Assembly (NCBI GenBank): GCA_963812775.1
Contig: CAWEWH010000008.1
Location: 387,859 to 451,858, forward strand
Origin: CAWEWH01 sp963812775
Lineage (GTDB): Bacteria; Pseudomonadota; Alphaproteobacteria; Rhizobiales; Beijerinckiaceae
Direction: 5' to 3'
DNA length: 64,000 nt
Shown in pieces: positions 8,191 through 17,169 of this stretch (position 1 is its first letter; each line of letters begins with the position of its first letter). The position numbers and the translations under genes are program-made. Under the pieces are notes generated by a model, which did not search any database, was not told the DNA's origin, and saw nothing but the letters and a program-made list of their open reading frames with translations.

Positions 8191-8981
8191 ACGAGTTGTC
8201 GCGTTTGGAATCGGAAACTATCTTTTCCGTTAGGGAAGCGTACGCGAAGGTTTCGCCGCTCGCGATGCTGTGGTCGATGGGCAAAGACAGCAATGCGATG
8301 CTCTGGGCCATTCGCAAGGCGTTCTACGGACGGGTCCCGTTCCCGGTGCTTCTTCTCGACACGGGCAATGAGCTGCAGGAGGTTTACGAATTTCGCGACC
8401 GCTATGTCAGGGAGTGGCGGCTTGACTACATCAACGTCGTTTGTCCCCCTACAGAGAGCACCGATACCGCGCTTCCTCCCGCTGCCCGGGCTGCGGCGAG
8501 GAAGACGCTCGGCCTCAAGCAGGCGATTTCCCAGCATGGCTTTCGCGGCATTTTTCTGGGCATTCGGCGCGATGAGCAGTCCGTCCGCGCCAAGGAGCGC
8601 ATCTTCAGCCCTCGCAGCGAGGAGGGTGATTGGGAGATCCGCGATCAACCGCCGGAATTTTGGAATCAGTTCTGCACCGAAATTCCGCCGAGGACGCACG
8701 TTCGTATCCATCCAATATTGAATTGGAGTGAGCTAGACATCTGGCGCTATACGCAACGCGAGCGCATACCGGTCGTCCCGTTGTACTTCTCGCGAAATGG
8801 ACAGCGATACCGTTCTCTCGGCGAAAAGGACATCACCTTCCCAATCGCGTCGCCTGCGAGCACCGTGGATGAAATCATCGCCGAGCTCGAACGAACGAAT
8901 ACGCCGGAAAGAGCCGGCCGTGCGATGGATCATGAAACGGAAGACGCCTTCGAGCGTCTCCGGCAAGCCGGCTATATGTGA
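8187..8981 (+). CDS. cysD: Sulfate adenylyltransferase subunit 2
   Basis: Catalytic ATP-pyrophosphatase subunit forming adenosine 5'-phosphosulfate from ATP and sulfate, driven by GTP hydrolysis in CysN. Motifs: the PP-loop SMGKDSNAML near residue 30, LLLDTGNEL, GIRRDEQSVRAKER and PILNWSELDIWRYT. The 264 residues are somewhat shorter than the roughly 300 of E. coli CysD, mostly at the C-terminus. It starts with GTG overlapping the sulfotransferase stop, and cysN/C begins 7 bp after its stop. Its place inside a glycan cluster suggests a dedicated sulfation supply like nodP in rhizobia, not assimilatory sulfate reduction. Confidence 0.93.
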   Translation: MNELSRLESETIFSVREAYAKVSPLAMLWSMGKDSNAMLWAIRKAFYGRVPFPVLLLDTGNELQEVYEFRDRYVREWRLDYINVVCPPTESTDTALPPAARAAARKTLGLKQAISQHGFRGIFLGIRRDEQSVRAKERIFSPRSEEGDWEIRDQPPEFWNQFCTEIPPRTHVRIHPILNWSELDIWRYTQRERIPVVPLYFSRNGQRYRSLGEKDITFPIASPASTVDEIIAELERTNTPERAGRAMDHETEDAFERLRQAGYM

Positions 8982-8988
8982 CTTCCCA

Positions 8989-10870
8989 ATGCACGGAAAT
9001 CAAGCCATCCAGTCTGCTCTCGAGAGTCCGCTCAAGATCGTTGTTGTCGGGCACGTCGATCACGGCAAGTCCACGGTCATCGGACAGCTGCTTCGATCCA
9101 CGGGTTCGATTCCCGAACAAAGGCTCGCCGAAGTTGAGAAGGCGGCGAGAGTACGCGGTATGCAGACGGAGTGGTCGTTTCTCCTAGAATTCGCTGAAAG
9201 CAGAGCGGGACCAGGCGGTGACCATCGAGACCACCGAAATCCGCTTCAGGGAGCGCGATCGGGAATACATCATCATCGATGCGCCGGGCCATCGGGAGTT
9301 CGTTCGCAACATGATCACCGGCGCGGCCAGGAGCGACGCGGCGCTACTTGTCCTGGCCGCCGACGAAGGAATTCGTCAGCAGTCGAAACTGCACGCTCGG
9401 CTGCTAAGAATGCTGGGCGTCGCACAGCTCGTAGTCCTGGTGAACAAGATGGACCGCGTTAGCTATTCGAAAGAGCGGTTCGACGAACTCTCCGGCGAGA
9501 TCGAGGAGTACTTGAGCACTGTAGGTCTTCGCGCTCGGCACATCATCCCGATCTCCGCCAGCGCAGGCGACAATTTCGTCGAGAGCGCCGAGGCGATGAG
9601 TTGGTACCGCGGTCCGCACATCCTCTCTGCCTTGAAGGTCTTCTCGGCGCATGGCCACGAGACAACCCTGCCGCTCCGGTTGCCAGTGCAGGATGTCTAC
9701 TTCTTCGGCGGGCGTCGGATCATCGTCGGCCGCATCGAGACGGGTGTTCTGAGGGCGGGCGATAAGGTCTTGATCTCGCCTTCTAACGAGCAGGGGAGGG
9801 TCGCGACGATTGAGGTCTGGCCGCCTGCGAGCGCTCCGGACCGATGCGGGCCCGGGGAAGCGGTTGGTTTCACGCTCGAGGACGAAGCCTTCATTGAACG
9901 AGGCGCCATCATCAGCCATCCCGAGAACCCGCCGGCGCTCAGCGATGTGTTTCGCGGTCAGGTGTTTTGGCTAGGGCGACAGCCCGCGCTGCTGGGCAAG
10001 GACTACCAGCTTAAGCTCGCCACTCAGGAGGCGACGGGTCGGATTCAGTCCATCGAGACGGTGCTCGGGACAACCGGCGTGACTCACTGTTCCATCGACA
10101 GCATAGATCGCAACGAGGTTGCCGAAGTCGTCATTCGCGCACGCAAGGTCATCGCCCTCGACCCTCATCATTACATCCAAAGGACCGGGCGCTTCGTCCT
10201 TCTCCACGACGGCGAAGTTGTCGGTGGCGGCATTGCGTCGATGGAAGGCTTTCCAGATCAACGGACGATTTTGGCAAAGCCCGGCAGCAATTTCGCCGTT
10301 GGGCACAAAGTTACCCTCGACGCTCGCCAGAGAAAAAATGGCCACGGCGGCGGCGTGCTTTGGCTTACCGGCTTATCTGGCGCGGGGAAATCCACGCTGG
10401 CCATGGCCGTCGAGCAAACGCTGTTCGCTCGCGGCGCACAGGTTTACGTCCTCGATGGCGACAATGTTCGCAGCGGGCTCAGCGCCGATCTCGGATTCTC
10501 GCCTGAAGATCGGGCGGAGAATATTCGGCGGGTGGCAGAAACTGCTGCGTTGTTTGCGGACGCCGGGATGATCGTCATCGTGGCGATGATCTCTCCGTAC
10601 CGATCCGACAGGGACCGCATCCGTACGAAGTTGGGCCGGCTCTTCCATGAAATCTACGTCAGGGCCAGTCTCGAAACTTGTGAGAAGCGAGATCCAAAAG
10701 GGCTCTATCGCCGAGCCCGCGCCGGCGAACTGCCGCAGTTCACTGGCGTTTCGGCGCCATACGAGCCCCCAGAGTCGCCGGATTTGATCGTCGACACGAC
10801 GAACCAGGACGCCGAAGCCTGCATCAGGCAGTTGGTGTCCTACATCGAGGACACGATGGCCATCAAATGA
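8989..10870 (+). CDS. cysNC: Bifunctional CysN/CysC: sulfate adenylyltransferase GTPase + APS kinase (NodQ-like), frameshifted
   Basis: Regulatory GTPase of APS synthesis fused to APS kinase, giving PAPS. GTPase motifs: VVGHVDHGKST near residue 20, DAPGHREF, VNKMD. The C-terminal 190 residues form the kinase with the P-loop GLSGAGKST, DGDNVRSGLS and FSPEDRAENIRR. The start ATG, 7 bp after cysD, is followed by the correct N-terminus. Around 9190 the frame changes: EWSFLLE in the first frame continues as SLKAERDQAVTIETT in the next, so one surplus T at about 9190-9191 explains the break. Repaired length is about 626 residues, as for NodQ. ATGA overlap with the next gene. Confidence 0.9.
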
Positions 10871-12837
10871 CTGCGCTAGCAAAGTCGACCCTGGTCAATG
10901 GCCGCGGCATGATCGCGGAATTCCTGAGGCGCATCTTGGCCCCTGGCTATTGGCGTTGGTCGTCCGCAGATTCGGCGGAGAGCTTAAGGCGCCTCACCGA
11001 TGGGGGCGAGGGCGTTGTGGTCTTCTTCGCCCCCGAAGCAGGGGTCGGGCCGCACTTTGCCGCTCACTGCTTGATCGCCCGAACGCTTCAGCAGCAGGGG
11101 CAGCGGGTGTTGGTTATTCAGTGCCACGATGTATACCCGCGTTGCGTGGTCATGGACAGCCAAGTTCTCCCACAAGACTTTTCAGACCAGCAACGCGGAC
11201 AGATTTGTGATGCCTGCAATTCTGCTTCGCACCAGATGACAAAAGCGTACGGGCTGCCGGCATTCGAGCTTGGGCAGGTGGTCGATAAGGAGATCATTCA
11301 CAAGGTGGAGGAACTCCTGTCGCGCCTTCCCGACGACCTCTCATCCTTCGAGCACAACGGCATTCGTTTTGGGATGATCTGTGGCGCCGAAGCGGCGACC
11401 GCATTCAAGACGACCGACATCGCGGGGGTCGACCCGAACGTCCGCGCTCTTCTGCTCTTGTACCTGCGGGGTGCGTTGCTCAGCTATTTCGCCATGCAGC
11501 GGATATTGCGGGCGATCAGGGTCACTCGCGTCGTGCACTTCAACGAATACGCCATACTACTGGCCGCCGCGCTAGCCGCCCGTGAGGCGGGTATTCCAAC
11601 TACCAATATGTCGATGGCGAGCATGCGAGGTGTGGACCGGCGGCGGATCGTGTTAATGGATGACAGCCTGGCGATTGCGAGCTTTCGCAGGCGACTTGGC
11701 GTGTGGTCGAAATGGCGCGACCTGCCGCTGCCTTCGCCGACGGTCGCTGTGATTGGCGACGATTGCATCTACCGCATGACCAGCAGCTCGGCGTTCGTGT
11801 ACTCGCCGGCGCGCCAGGGGAATGTGAGCCGTCTCATTGCTGAACTCGGGCTAGAGCCTGAGCGCAAGCTGCTTTTGGCATTCACCAGCAGCTTGGACGA
11901 GATATCCGCGAACAACCAATATCTTGAGGCGCTACGTCTCGAGCCGTTTCCAAGCGAACAGCCGTTCGCGGACCAAATCGAGTGGCTTGGCGCGCTCGCA
12001 AAGCATGTCAGTGAAAGCGAAGACCTTCAGCTGGTCATTCGCATTCATCCGCGAGAAGGCTCAAACCACCGCGAGAAGATTTCCTCCCGACACCTCGAAA
12101 CGCTGCGTCAACACTTCTCAAACCCACCACGGCACGTGAAGGTCGTGTGGCCTGGCGCCGACGTTTCAAGTTACGATTTGATGGAAATCGCCGATGTCGG
12201 CTTAAGTGCATGGAGCTCGACCGCTTTGGAGATGGCCCGGCTGGGCGTGCCGGTAGTAGTCGCATTCGACCGCCACACGCCATTTCCGCTTGGCAACGTC
12301 GTCACCTGGGCGCCCGACAAGGCGGGGTATTTTCGCTGTCTCGACGAAGCCCTTCGGGCGCCGCCGTCGCTCGACCGGGTGCGCTACACATACCGGTGGT
12401 ACAATTTGCGAATTCTGGGCTGCTCAGTGGACGTTAGCGACGTCGTGCCAACCTCGGACTTTGCTGAGCTGCCGCGCTTCAAATTACCGGACGCAGCGAC
12501 GCTCATCAAAGAGATTCTCATCGATCACAAGGACAGCCTTGAGGTGTCCCACGAAGGGCTTCTGGAGGCTCAGCACGGGGATTCCGACGCCGTCGAAAAG
12601 GCGGCGATCGCTAAGCAGTTGCGGCGTTGCGTTTGGTTTCTGTTCACTGGCGAGGATCGAACCGGCGACTTCACGCTACGGTACGTGAAGGCTGAAGGTC
12701 ATCAAACGGCTTTCGAGGACTGCGATGCGACGGCGATCGATCACGGCACCCACGTTGAGTTTCGCGCGGGCAAAGACGTGTTTCGTCGCCGGTCGCCGAT
12801 GGGATCGCGCTTGGCATCACTAGCGGCAACGTGCTGA
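10867..12837 (+). CDS. Large GT-B-like capsule polysaccharide biosynthesis glycosyltransferase
   Basis: A 656-residue protein with no close family recognised. The centre and C-terminal half look like a GT-B fold glycosyltransferase or capsule-synthesis protein: LLLAFTSSLDE, QLVIRIHPREGSNHR, then ADVGLSAWSSTALEMARLG followed by VPVVVAF, which is the donor-binding pattern (S-x-x-S-x-E-x-x-x-x-x-x-P-V) seen in capsule and teichoic-acid-type transferases. The N-terminal part has an alternating strand/helix pattern (VVVFFAPEAGVGPHFAA) as expected for the acceptor domain. The last 100 residues are of unknown fold. It sits between the PAPS genes and the ABC exporter. Confidence 0.6.
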   Translation: MTALAKSTLVNGRGMIAEFLRRILAPGYWRWSSADSAESLRRLTDGGEGVVVFFAPEAGVGPHFAAHCLIARTLQQQGQRVLVIQCHDVYPRCVVMDSQVLPQDFSDQQRGQICDACNSASHQMTKAYGLPAFELGQVVDKEIIHKVEELLSRLPDDLSSFEHNGIRFGMICGAEAATAFKTTDIAGVDPNVRALLLLYLRGALLSYFAMQRILRAIRVTRVVHFNEYAILLAAALAAREAGIPTTNMSMASMRGVDRRRIVLMDDSLAIASFRRRLGVWSKWRDLPLPSPTVAVIGDDCIYRMTSSSAFVYSPARQGNVSRLIAELGLEPERKLLLAFTSSLDEISANNQYLEALRLEPFPSEQPFADQIEWLGALAKHVSESEDLQLVIRIHPREGSNHREKISSRHLETLRQHFSNPPRHVKVVWPGADVSSYDLMEIADVGLSAWSSTALEMARLGVPVVVAFDRHTPFPLGNVVTWAPDKAGYFRCLDEALRAPPSLDRVRYTYRWYNLRILGCSVDVSDVVPTSDFAELPRFKLPDAATLIKEILIDHKDSLEVSHEGLLEAQHGDSDAVEKAAIAKQLRRCVWFLFTGEDRTGDFTLRYVKAEGHQTAFEDCDATAIDHGTHVEFRAGKDVFRRRSPMGSRLASLAATC

Positions 12838-12879
12838 GTGCGCCCCACCTCAAACGTCACCAGCAACACGGGCGATCGA

Positions 12880-13704
12880 ATGAACAAACCTTTCGTCGAA
12901 ATCACCAACAGGGCCCCGCTGTTTCCCGACTTTGCCGAGGCGTGGCGATATCGCTGGATGGCTCTGGCGCTGGCGCGCCGCAACATTATGACGCGCTACA
13001 CGCAGACAATTCTTGGCCCGGGATGGTTCGTCATTCAGCCGATCATGCTCACCGGCATTCTTGCGCTCGTGATGGGCAGCATCCTTGGGGCGCCGTCGGA
13101 CGGCATGCCGTACCTGCTGTTCGCTGGCACGGGAGCGGTGCTGTGGACGACCTTCAATCGCTCCATTGCCGAGATCACTACGTCGCTCGCGGCAACCGGC
13201 TACATCTTCAGCAAGGTGTTTTTTCCACGCCTGCTGGTTCCGGTCGCCGCGCTGCTGACGGCGGCGGTGGACTTCACGCCGGTCTATGCCTTGCTGATTG
13301 GCTTAGTCCTCGCGTATGGACTCTTCCCGGGTTGGCCGATCTTGTTCTTTCCCGCCTTCGCTCTGATGACCCTGGCGCTGGCGTTCGCGATCGGGCTCTG
13401 GCTTACCGTTTTTGACTCCTACTACCGCGACGTGCGCCTGTCGGTGCCCTTCTTGCTGCAGTTCGTCTTCTACCTTTCGCCGGTCATCTACGCCGCGTCC
13501 GCAATCCCGTCGAGCTTCAGGTTGTTCTTCAGCCTCAACCCGCTCACCGGCCTGCTTAACGGTTTTCGCTGGTCTCTGGTCGCCGGCGCGCCGCCGCCCT
13601 CCCTGTTTGAGGTCGAGTGGGTCGTCGGCCTGACGCTGGTGACCTTGGTGGGCGGGCTGATGGTTTTCGCGCGCTTCGAGCCCGTCGTCGTGGACCGCAT
13701 CTGA
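12880..13704 (+). CDS. wzm: ABC-2 type polysaccharide exporter permease (Wzm/KpsM/RfbA type)
   Basis: Inner-membrane channel moving the lipid-linked glycan to the periplasm. About six hydrophobic segments can be seen (for example QPIMLTGILALVMGSI, LLVPVAALLTAAVDF, FLLQFVFYLSPVIYAA). N-terminal RYRWMALALARRNIMTRYTQ and LGPGWFVIQP match the amphipathic gate and first TM of this family. A GTG at 12838, just after the previous stop, would add 14 unrelated residues; I prefer the ATG. Its stop overlaps the ATPase start (TGATG), so the two exporter subunits are coupled. Confidence 0.9.
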   Translation: MNKPFVEITNRAPLFPDFAEAWRYRWMALALARRNIMTRYTQTILGPGWFVIQPIMLTGILALVMGSILGAPSDGMPYLLFAGTGAVLWTTFNRSIAEITTSLAATGYIFSKVFFPRLLVPVAALLTAAVDFTPVYALLIGLVLAYGLFPGWPILFFPAFALMTLALAFAIGLWLTVFDSYYRDVRLSVPFLLQFVFYLSPVIYAASAIPSSFRLFFSLNPLTGLLNGFRWSLVAGAPPPSLFEVEWVVGLTLVTLVGGLMVFARFEPVVVDRI

Positions 13705-14987
13705 TGGCCAACACCGCAATCACCGTTGAGGGGCTCGGCAAGCGGTTCCTCCTGGGCGAGGACACGTCCCACCATCGTCTCGCCGATGTACTGTTCCCTT
13801 GGCGGCGCGGCGCTGCGGGCAGCGAGTTTTGGGCCCTGCGTGACATCTCGTTCAAGGTCGAGGAGGGCGAGTCGATCGGCATCGTCGGCCGCAATGGTGC
13901 CGGCAAGAGTACGCTGCTCAAGGTGCTCTCCCGTATCACCGCACCGACTGAGGGGCGCGTCACCGTGCGTGGCCGCGTCGGCACGCTGCTTGAAGCCGGC
14001 ACCGGCTTCCACCCCGAGCTTTCGGGCCGCGACAACATCTTCCTGAGCGGCGCCATCCTTGGCCTGCGGCCAAGAGAGATCCGGGCACGCTTCGAAGAGA
14101 TCGTCGAGTTCGCCGAAGTGGAAAAGTTCATCGACACTCCGGTCAAGCGCTATTCTTCGGGCATGCAGGTTCGCCTGGCCTTTGCGGTGGCACTCTACCT
14201 GGATCCGGAGATCCTCATCGTCGACGAGGTCCTGTCGGTGGGCGATCTCGGGTTTCAGCGCAAATCGGTAAGCCGTATGCGCGAGGCGACCGACAAGGAG
14301 GGGCGCACGGTCCTGTTCGTGAGCCACAGCCTCGACGCGGTGAGGAAGTCTTGCCAGCGCGTCATCGTCCTGGAACAGGGGCGGATCACGTTTTCCGGCT
14401 CGACAGACGATGGCCTCGATTTTTACAGAGACACGATTCCGATGGCGCCAGAGGCAATCAAGGACATCGGGCTGAAGGGACGTCTTGCTAGGACGAGCGG
14501 GGCCGTCCGTTTTGTGAAGACGGAAGTGCTCGATGGCGACAACCAGACAAAATGGTCGTTCAGCACCGGCGAAACGGCGCAGTTCCGCTTCGAGTACGAG
14601 GTGCACAAGCCCGTTTCCGATTTGATGTTTATCTTCCGGCTCCTCGCACCGAAAGATGATCTCGGTGGAGGCGAGGGCTTGATCGTCACCAACATCCGCG
14701 AGATCGTCAGCCGCAAGCCGCTGTCGGTCGGATATCGAGGTGGGTTCGAGATCGTGCTGCCGAACCTGAAGCTGAGACCGGGCGATCTCTCTCTCTATCT
14801 GCACTTGGGGTCGGCTGACGACCGGACATCGTTCGATGTTGTGGATTCCAATGTCGGGGTACCCAATCTGCGGATCAAGTCTGGCTCCGCTTCCGAGCGT
14901 CTGGGTTTGGTCTCATTGGACTACCGGTTCCGTTCGATTGACGTAGAGGCGCCCGCGGAACCGAGCGTGTCGTATTCGGGCCGGTGA
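13704..14987 (+). CDS. wzt: ABC exporter ATPase with C-terminal carbohydrate-binding domain (Wzt type)
   Basis: Nucleotide-binding subunit for the preceding permease. Walker A GRNGAGKST lies at residues 62-70, the signature YSSGMQVRLAFA follows near residue 150, Walker B is ILIVDEVLSVGD, and the H-loop is FVSHS. Residues about 265-427 form a beta-rich extension (FRFEYEVHKPVSDLMF, GFEIVLPNLKLRPGDLSLYL) like the Wzt C-terminal domain, which in O9a-type systems recognises a terminal modification of the finished chain. That predicts a capped, chain-length-controlled polysaccharide, in keeping with the many methyltransferases nearby. A roughly 140-bp gap follows, the longest inside the cluster so far. 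Confidence 0.92.
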   Translation: MANTAITVEGLGKRFLLGEDTSHHRLADVLFPWRRGAAGSEFWALRDISFKVEEGESIGIVGRNGAGKSTLLKVLSRITAPTEGRVTVRGRVGTLLEAGTGFHPELSGRDNIFLSGAILGLRPREIRARFEEIVEFAEVEKFIDTPVKRYSSGMQVRLAFAVALYLDPEILIVDEVLSVGDLGFQRKSVSRMREATDKEGRTVLFVSHSLDAVRKSCQRVIVLEQGRITFSGSTDDGLDFYRDTIPMAPEAIKDIGLKGRLARTSGAVRFVKTEVLDGDNQTKWSFSTGETAQFRFEYEVHKPVSDLMFIFRLLAPKDDLGGGEGLIVTNIREIVSRKPLSVGYRGGFEIVLPNLKLRPGDLSLYLHLGSADDRTSFDVVDSNVGVPNLRIKSGSASERLGLVSLDYRFRSIDVEAPAEPSVSYSGR

Positions 14988-15127
14988 TGGACGCGGATTT
15001 GTGCGCGGTGAAATTGCAGTTTTGCGCAACGCGCGGGGCATGTCTTGCGTGACCATTGGTTACTTCGGCCCCGGTACGAGGTTGATCGGATTGCCGACGC
15101 GTTTGCCCTTCTCGCTCTTCCAGAACC

Positions 15128-16060
15128 GTGACAGCTGCTTCCGCTTCGATGATCAAGACCGCTTATCGCGCCTTAAGAAGGGTGCTACCGACAAAGCTGG
15201 CGCAGCGGCTGCAGGCCGGCGCGCGCCGCGCCGCGCCGACCTTGCTTCGCCTCGGCTTGGTCGGCGGCGACGATGGAGCGGACATGAAGGCTCCGGCTAG
15301 TGGCGGCAAGCATCCTTATGAGCATGTCAGGCGCGAGATCTTACTGAGCCTGAGGCAGTATATTGGCAACTCCCCTGAGCAGTTGCTACAGGTCAGGGCT
15401 GCGCGACAAGTCATTGCCAGGGAGCGCGCCAGAGCGCTCCTAGACAATGGCGAGCTGAGAAAGGTGACAGCGCCGGCGGTGCACGTGGCGCACAACACGG
15501 TCGATTACAATATCGATGGCGCGCGAACTGCCGCCGATCTAGATCGACCCGCCATCATGACAAACGTGGTGACGGGTATCGAGCGCATTCGCCAGCATGT
15601 CGGCAAGCTTGACGTGCTGGCAATCGGGCCGCGCTCGGAGATCGAGATCTTTGCATTGATGGGTGCCGGCTTCAGCGCCGAGCGCATCCGCGCAGTCGAC
15701 CTCTTCTCCTACTCGCCCTATGTCGACGTTGGCGACATGCACGATCTGCCATACCCGGCCAACGCTTTCGATGTTGTGCTTCTCGGCTGGGTCTTGTCCT
15801 ATAGCAAGGACCAGTCCGTTGTCGCCCGCGAGCTTCTGCGCGTGTGCCGGGACGGAGCCATCATTGTGATGGCAGGGGACTACAGCGACGACGCCAGCGT
15901 GGGGTCGACTTTCAAGAAGGAAGCAACACACATGCAGAGCTGCGAGCAGCTGCTTGCCCTCTTTCCGAACCATGTCGGTCGCGTCTATTTTCGCCATGAT
16001 CCGGAGCCGGAGCATAACGTCGCCATGGTGATGACTGTATTCGAGGTGAGGAAGCCATGA
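15128..16060 (+). CDS. SAM-methyltransferase-like protein
   Basis: The middle resembles a class I methyltransferase core: KLDVLAIGPRSEIEIFALM in the position of motif I, ERIRAVDLFSYSPYVDVGDM, then FDVVLLGWVLSYSKDQ (motif IV) and ELLRVCRDGAIIVMAG (motif VI). Motif I lacks the usual GxGxG, so catalytic activity is not certain. The first 90 residues are basic and unassigned. The start is either this GTG or the ATG seven codons later (MIKTAYRALRR), which gives a more typical N-terminus. The only larger gap in the cluster lies just upstream, so an internal promoter could sit there, though I see no clear -35/-10 pair. Confidence 0.65.
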   Translation: MTAASASMIKTAYRALRRVLPTKLAQRLQAGARRAAPTLLRLGLVGGDDGADMKAPASGGKHPYEHVRREILLSLRQYIGNSPEQLLQVRAARQVIARERARALLDNGELRKVTAPAVHVAHNTVDYNIDGARTAADLDRPAIMTNVVTGIERIRQHVGKLDVLAIGPRSEIEIFALMGAGFSAERIRAVDLFSYSPYVDVGDMHDLPYPANAFDVVLLGWVLSYSKDQSVVARELLRVCRDGAIIVMAGDYSDDASVGSTFKKEATHMQSCEQLLALFPNHVGRVYFRHDPEPEHNVAMVMTVFEVRKP

Positions 16061-17169
16061 GCCTTGCAGAATCAATCGTGCGCTCGGCACGAGCCGCCAA
16101 GCGTCGTGCCGGAACATTGGTGGGCCGAACCGCCTCTGGCGTCCAGTGGCGCACCGCAACGCTGCAGGGCCGAGCCAAGGAAGTTGGCAGCGTCCTTGGC
16201 GGGCTTGTCGACTACTACCGTCACGGCGACGTGACGCTCGACGCGCGCAGCTCGTTGTTGCGGCTGCATTGTGAAACCAACGGCCGCTTCACGGATCGGC
16301 TCGCCACGTTGGTCCGCTTGGCGCGGCCGGCGCGCCGGCCATCACCGGTCTCCGGCTTCCTCGGCCAGCTTTCGGTCGACGAACAGCGCTCGATCGCCGC
16401 CGCTGTTGCGCGTGATGGCTTCTACAAGTTCGATCGCCTCCTTCCTGGCGTGCTCTGCGACGAGATAGAGCGGTTCGCGGCGCGAACGCCGACGACGGTG
16501 GAGGGGCGCGGCCGGGCACCCGAGGAGCGCGTCGTATTTGACGCAGCCCATCCTATATCGAAGACCTATCGCGTGGTCGAGGAGGACGTGATCGGCAATC
16601 CGGCCATGCAGCAGCTCATGGCTGACCCTACATTTTTGGCGATCGCGGAGGTTTACCTCAGGACGCACCCCATCCTGTCGATGATGAACCTTTGGTGGTC
16701 CGCCGCCTACGGTGACCAACCGGGTGGTGCCGCAGCGCAAGAATTTCACTTCGATTTCGATCCGCCACCCATTTGGCTCCTGTTCTTTGTCTATCTCTCC
16801 GACGTTGGAGCCGAGAATGGACCACACGTGTTTGTTCGCGGCTCACATGTCGCCGCCGATCCCGCTGCGGGCCCGTTGCGCGCTCGCGGCTATGTGAGGA
16901 TTCCGGACGACGACATCGCCGCCGCGTACGGCCAAGACAGCATTGTCGAACTGCGCGGCAAGCGCGGCACGGTCCTAGCAGTGGATACCCGCGGGTTTCA
17001 CAAGGGCAAGATGCTCACTAAGGGGCAGCGCCTGATGGCGCAGCTGACCTATTCCTGCCCTCCCTTTAGCGGCGCACATAGCCGCAAACTGAAGCTGCAG
17101 GGCGACGTTCATCCGTCGTTGGCCACCGCCATGGCCGCCACGCCGCGCGTGTTTGACAAGTATCGATGA
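16057..17169 (+). CDS. Phytanoyl-CoA dioxygenase (PhyH) family Fe(II)/2-oxoglutarate oxygenase
   Basis: Double-stranded beta-helix dioxygenase with the metal triad visible as His231 and Asp233 in FHFDFD and His315 in TRGFHKGK, with an Arg shortly after for 2-oxoglutarate. Such enzymes hydroxylate small molecules; several occur in polysaccharide clusters where they may hydroxylate a sugar or acyl substituent. The N-terminal 100 residues are an unassigned basic extension. ATGA overlap with the upstream methyltransferase-like gene and with the downstream amidotransferase gene, so it belongs to the same translational chain. Substrate unknown. Confidence 0.8.
   Translation: MSLAESIVRSARAAKRRAGTLVGRTASGVQWRTATLQGRAKEVGSVLGGLVDYYRHGDVTLDARSSLLRLHCETNGRFTDRLATLVRLARPARRPSPVSGFLGQLSVDEQRSIAAAVARDGFYKFDRLLPGVLCDEIERFAARTPTTVEGRGRAPEERVVFDAAHPISKTYRVVEEDVIGNPAMQQLMADPTFLAIAEVYLRTHPILSMMNLWWSAAYGDQPGGAAAQEFHFDFDPPPIWLLFFVYLSDVGAENGPHVFVRGSHVAADPAAGPLRARGYVRIPDDDIAAAYGQDSIVELRGKRGTVLAVDTRGFHKGKMLTKGQRLMAQLTYSCPPFSGAHSRKLKLQGDVHPSLATAMAATPRVFDKYR

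Noticed and set aside
13488..14804. 438-codon minus-strand frame opposite wzm-wzt
   Set aside because: Low-complexity Arg/Glu/Asp/Ala composition typical of an antisense shadow; wzm and wzt on the plus strand have clear motifs and overlap junctions.
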